From assembly GCA_026387665.1 (NCBI GenBank), contig JAPLLG010000008.1, positions 62,001-126,000 on the forward strand: a stretch of DNA of 64,000 bases, written 5' to 3'. The notes beneath the pieces were generated by a model. That model had not been told where the DNA came from. It ran no database searches and was given only the letters and a program-made list of their open reading frames with translations. This document shows positions 62,432 through 64,000 of the stretch, piece by piece; the stretch's first letter is position 1, and each line of letters begins with the position of its first letter. Origin of the DNA: Nitrospirota bacterium. Lineage in GTDB: Bacteria; Nitrospirota; Nitrospiria; Nitrospirales; Nitrospiraceae. Position numbers and translations under genes: made by a program.

Positions 62432-63097
62432 ATGAAAAAGACACTGTATATGTACGGTTTGGCGATGATGAGCCTGGCATTGATTGGTCTGGCTGGCTGC
62501 GCGTCGAAGTCCGTTCAATCGGGCGGCGATTCGTCTGCTCAAGCTCCGGCGAAGACTGGAAGCGCAGAGAGCGGCGTCACGTCCGGCAGCTTCCCGAGCA
62601 CCGGGGTTCAGCCGAGTGGCAGCGGGCTTCGGGGTCTCGACAAGAGCCCGTCGGAGGAGCGAGTGGGGAATGGCACGATGCTGGCGAAAGTCGATCCCTC
62701 CGCCAGCGCCGCGCGGCAAATGGATGATCTCCGTGCCGAGCAGGCCGCCTCAGCCGCAGCCGGGTTGCGCGATGTGTTTTTCGCCTACGATAGTTGGGCG
62801 ATTTCCGAGGAGGGACGCCAGGCCTTGACTCGCGATGCCGAGTGGATCAAGTCCAGCTCTAGCGCGCAGATCAAGATCGAGGGGCATTGTGACGAGCGCG
62901 GAACCTCCGCCTATAACCTTGTCCTGGGAGAGAAGCGGGCGAAGGCTGTGCGGAACTATTTGGTCGAACTGGGTATTGGCGCCAATCGTCTGTCCGTGGT
63001 GTCCTATGGAAAAGAACAGCCGTCCTGCAGTGAACATGCGGAGCCCTGCTACCAGCAGAATCGGCGTGGCCATCTGGTGGTGAAGTCGGGAAAGTAG
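62432..63097 (+). CDS. pal: peptidoglycan-associated lipoprotein Pal
   Basis: A 221-residue outer-membrane lipoprotein. Signal peptide with lipobox GLAGCAS (Cys near 25), a Ser/Gly-rich linker, and an OmpA-type peptidoglycan-binding domain with VFFAYDSWAISEEGRQAL, IKIEGHCDERGTSAYNLVLG and RRGHLVVK. The ATG at 62432 follows AAAGAGGAGA; ten codons further upstream are unlikely to be used. Confidence 0.95.
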   Translation: MKKTLYMYGLAMMSLALIGLAGCASKSVQSGGDSSAQAPAKTGSAESGVTSGSFPSTGVQPSGSGLRGLDKSPSEERVGNGTMLAKVDPSASAARQMDDLRAEQAASAAAGLRDVFFAYDSWAISEEGRQALTRDAEWIKSSSSAQIKIEGHCDERGTSAYNLVLGEKRAKAVRNYLVELGIGANRLSVVSYGKEQPSCSEHAEPCYQQNRRGHLVVKSGK

Positions 63098-63133
63098 TCG
63101 GGGGCGAGTTGCCTGTGAGGAGTAGCTAGCGTG

Positions 63134-64000
63134 ATGTGGATTGATGGCAAGATGAGCGGAGTCTGGATCTCGCTCTGCGCGGTGCTTACCGCCGGCTGTG
63201 TGGCGCAAGAGGCTGATCTCAAACGGACGGAGCGGGATCTTCAGCAGCGCATCAAGCAGTCCAGCGATGAGTCGGCTCAGACTCGCGCGCGGCAGGGCCA
63301 TGAGATCTCTGCGCTCCGGGAGCAGGAGCTGCCGCAATTGCGTGGCGATGTCGATCGGGCGTTGCATCAGGCGCAGGAGCTCCAAGGGAAGCAGGACGAT
63401 CTTAAGCAGCAAGCGAAGAAGCTCGAGCAGCTGGCGGCGAAAATAGAGGCGGAGAGCGCCACGCGTTACGCCTGGGCCCAGAAAAATTTCGAGACACAGG
63501 AACTGAAAAGTAAAGAAGACCGCGAGCGGTTCATGGCGGACGTGAACAGCCGTCTGGACGATGTGAACCGGCAGACCGAAACGTTGCGGAAAGAGCTGAT
63601 CGAGGTGGTGCAGAAGACCGGCGGCGCGTTGATGAAGAATGTGGATGCCCGCCTGGAGGAACAGCAAAAGGCGGCGGGAACCAGCCAGATCCGTTCCGAG
63701 CAGCTGGCCGAGCAGTTCGCGCAGTTCAGTCGGTCCTTGGCGGAGTTCCGGGATTCATTGACGGGGTTGAACGAACGGCTGAGCCAGGAAGAGCAGGCGG
63801 GCAAAGCATCGATGGCCCATCTCAACGAGATGAATAAGTCGGTGACCGGGTATTTGAGCGAAGTGAATAAGAGCCTGACCTCCGTGGCGCAGAAGTTTGC
63901 GGCCCGTTTCGACGAGCAGGACCAGCGTTTGGATGCGTTGTCCCGGGCGATCGATCAGGATGCGCATCTGCGTGGAAAGAAGCCGGGGGCGCACCAGCCG
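63134..64000 (+). CDS. coiled-coil lipoprotein in the CpoB/YbgF position, 3' part missing
   Basis: Open from the ATG at 63134 to the window end, 289 codons with no stop. The start MWIDGKMSGVWISLCAVLTA leads into GC, a lipobox. The rest seen is almost entirely coiled coil (QQRIKQSSDESAQTRARQG, ARLEEQQKAAGTSQIRSEQL). It follows pal as cpoB does in Tol-Pal operons; CpoB has a coiled coil then TPRs, which would lie beyond base 64000. The coiled coil here is longer than in E. coli CpoB. A GTG at 63131 is an alternative start. Confidence 0.75.
   Translation, partial: MWIDGKMSGVWISLCAVLTAGCVAQEADLKRTERDLQQRIKQSSDESAQTRARQGHEISALREQELPQLRGDVDRALHQAQELQGKQDDLKQQAKKLEQLAAKIEAESATRYAWAQKNFETQELKSKEDRERFMADVNSRLDDVNRQTETLRKELIEVVQKTGGALMKNVDARLEEQQKAAGTSQIRSEQLAEQFAQFSRSLAEFRDSLTGLNERLSQEEQAGKASMAHLNEMNKSVTGYLSEVNKSLTSVAQKFAARFDEQDQRLDALSRAIDQDAHLRGKKPGAHQP

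Noticed and set aside
60967-62433. A 488-codon minus-strand frame opposite tolB
   Set aside because: Shadow of tolB; composition typical of antisense reading (Arg, His, Pro) and no motif.

Overview
The window is a 64 kb piece of a GC-rich, Gram-negative-type bacterial chromosome. Gene content, long-form PilA and its neighbours, the many lipoproteins and the dense intergenic palindromes fit a Nitrospira-like member of the Nitrospirota best. That assignment comes from gene content and my knowledge of the group; there is no 16S gene here.

Layout. 1-8.8 kb: end of bioF (minus), a membrane-anchored TPR protein, a LysM lytic transglycosylase (minus), then a run of class V aminotransferase-serA-hisZ-dnaB. 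8.8-15.7 kb: a large TPR lipoprotein, then pilA behind a sigma-54 promoter, followed by a TPR membrane protein, an ABC ATPase and an ABC permease in the order of the Myxococcus pilA-pilG-pilH-pilI block, and a DegT aminotransferase. 15.8-26.4 kb: an HtrA-like protease facing a long minus-strand series (ilvD, PepSY and Spy-like periplasmic proteins, marC, a DnaJ-type chaperone, a TtuA/TtuB-like tRNA thiolation pair, galT, a GH57 glycosidase). 27-33 kb: a defence island with an HNH nuclease gene, a type IIG restriction-modification enzyme fused to a Fic domain, a small out-of-frame gene nested in the fusion linker, and a probable HEPN protein. 33.3-45.7 kb: housekeeping again (amgK-murU muropeptide recycling, an NtrC-type regulator, a DUF1015 protein, polyprenyl diphosphate synthase, gltB-gltD). 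45.7-47.9 kb: a second accessory patch with a DUF4258/YgiT zinc-finger pair, a displaced extra copy of the gltD tail, a long palindrome, and a frameshifted gene between 31-bp inverted repeats. 47.9-58.4 kb: a PilZ protein, two paralogous unknown proteins, an NlpC/P60-like lipoprotein with an SUMF1-domain protein, an MBL hydrolase, trpS, an M50 protease, an LppC-like binding protein and a Xer recombinase. 58.5-64 kb: tRNA-Val and tRNA-Asp, then the Tol-Pal operon (tolQ, tolR, tolA-like, tolB, pal, cpoB-like), which runs off the end.

The most unusual feature is at 31.06-31.34 kb. A 71-residue gene with its own ribosome binding site and host-like third-position GC lies in the +1 frame inside the low-complexity linker joining the restriction-modification enzyme to the Fic domain. 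Its central SxxxE motif resembles VbhA/FicA-type Fic inhibitors, so one locus may encode a restriction enzyme, a fused Fic toxin and an overprinted antitoxin.

Two other patterns recur. A family of about 125-bp palindromic repeats sits at gene ends, and its terminal TAG serves as the stop codon of several genes. Several genes have a good sigma-70 promoter that ends right at the start codon, which predicts leaderless mRNAs.
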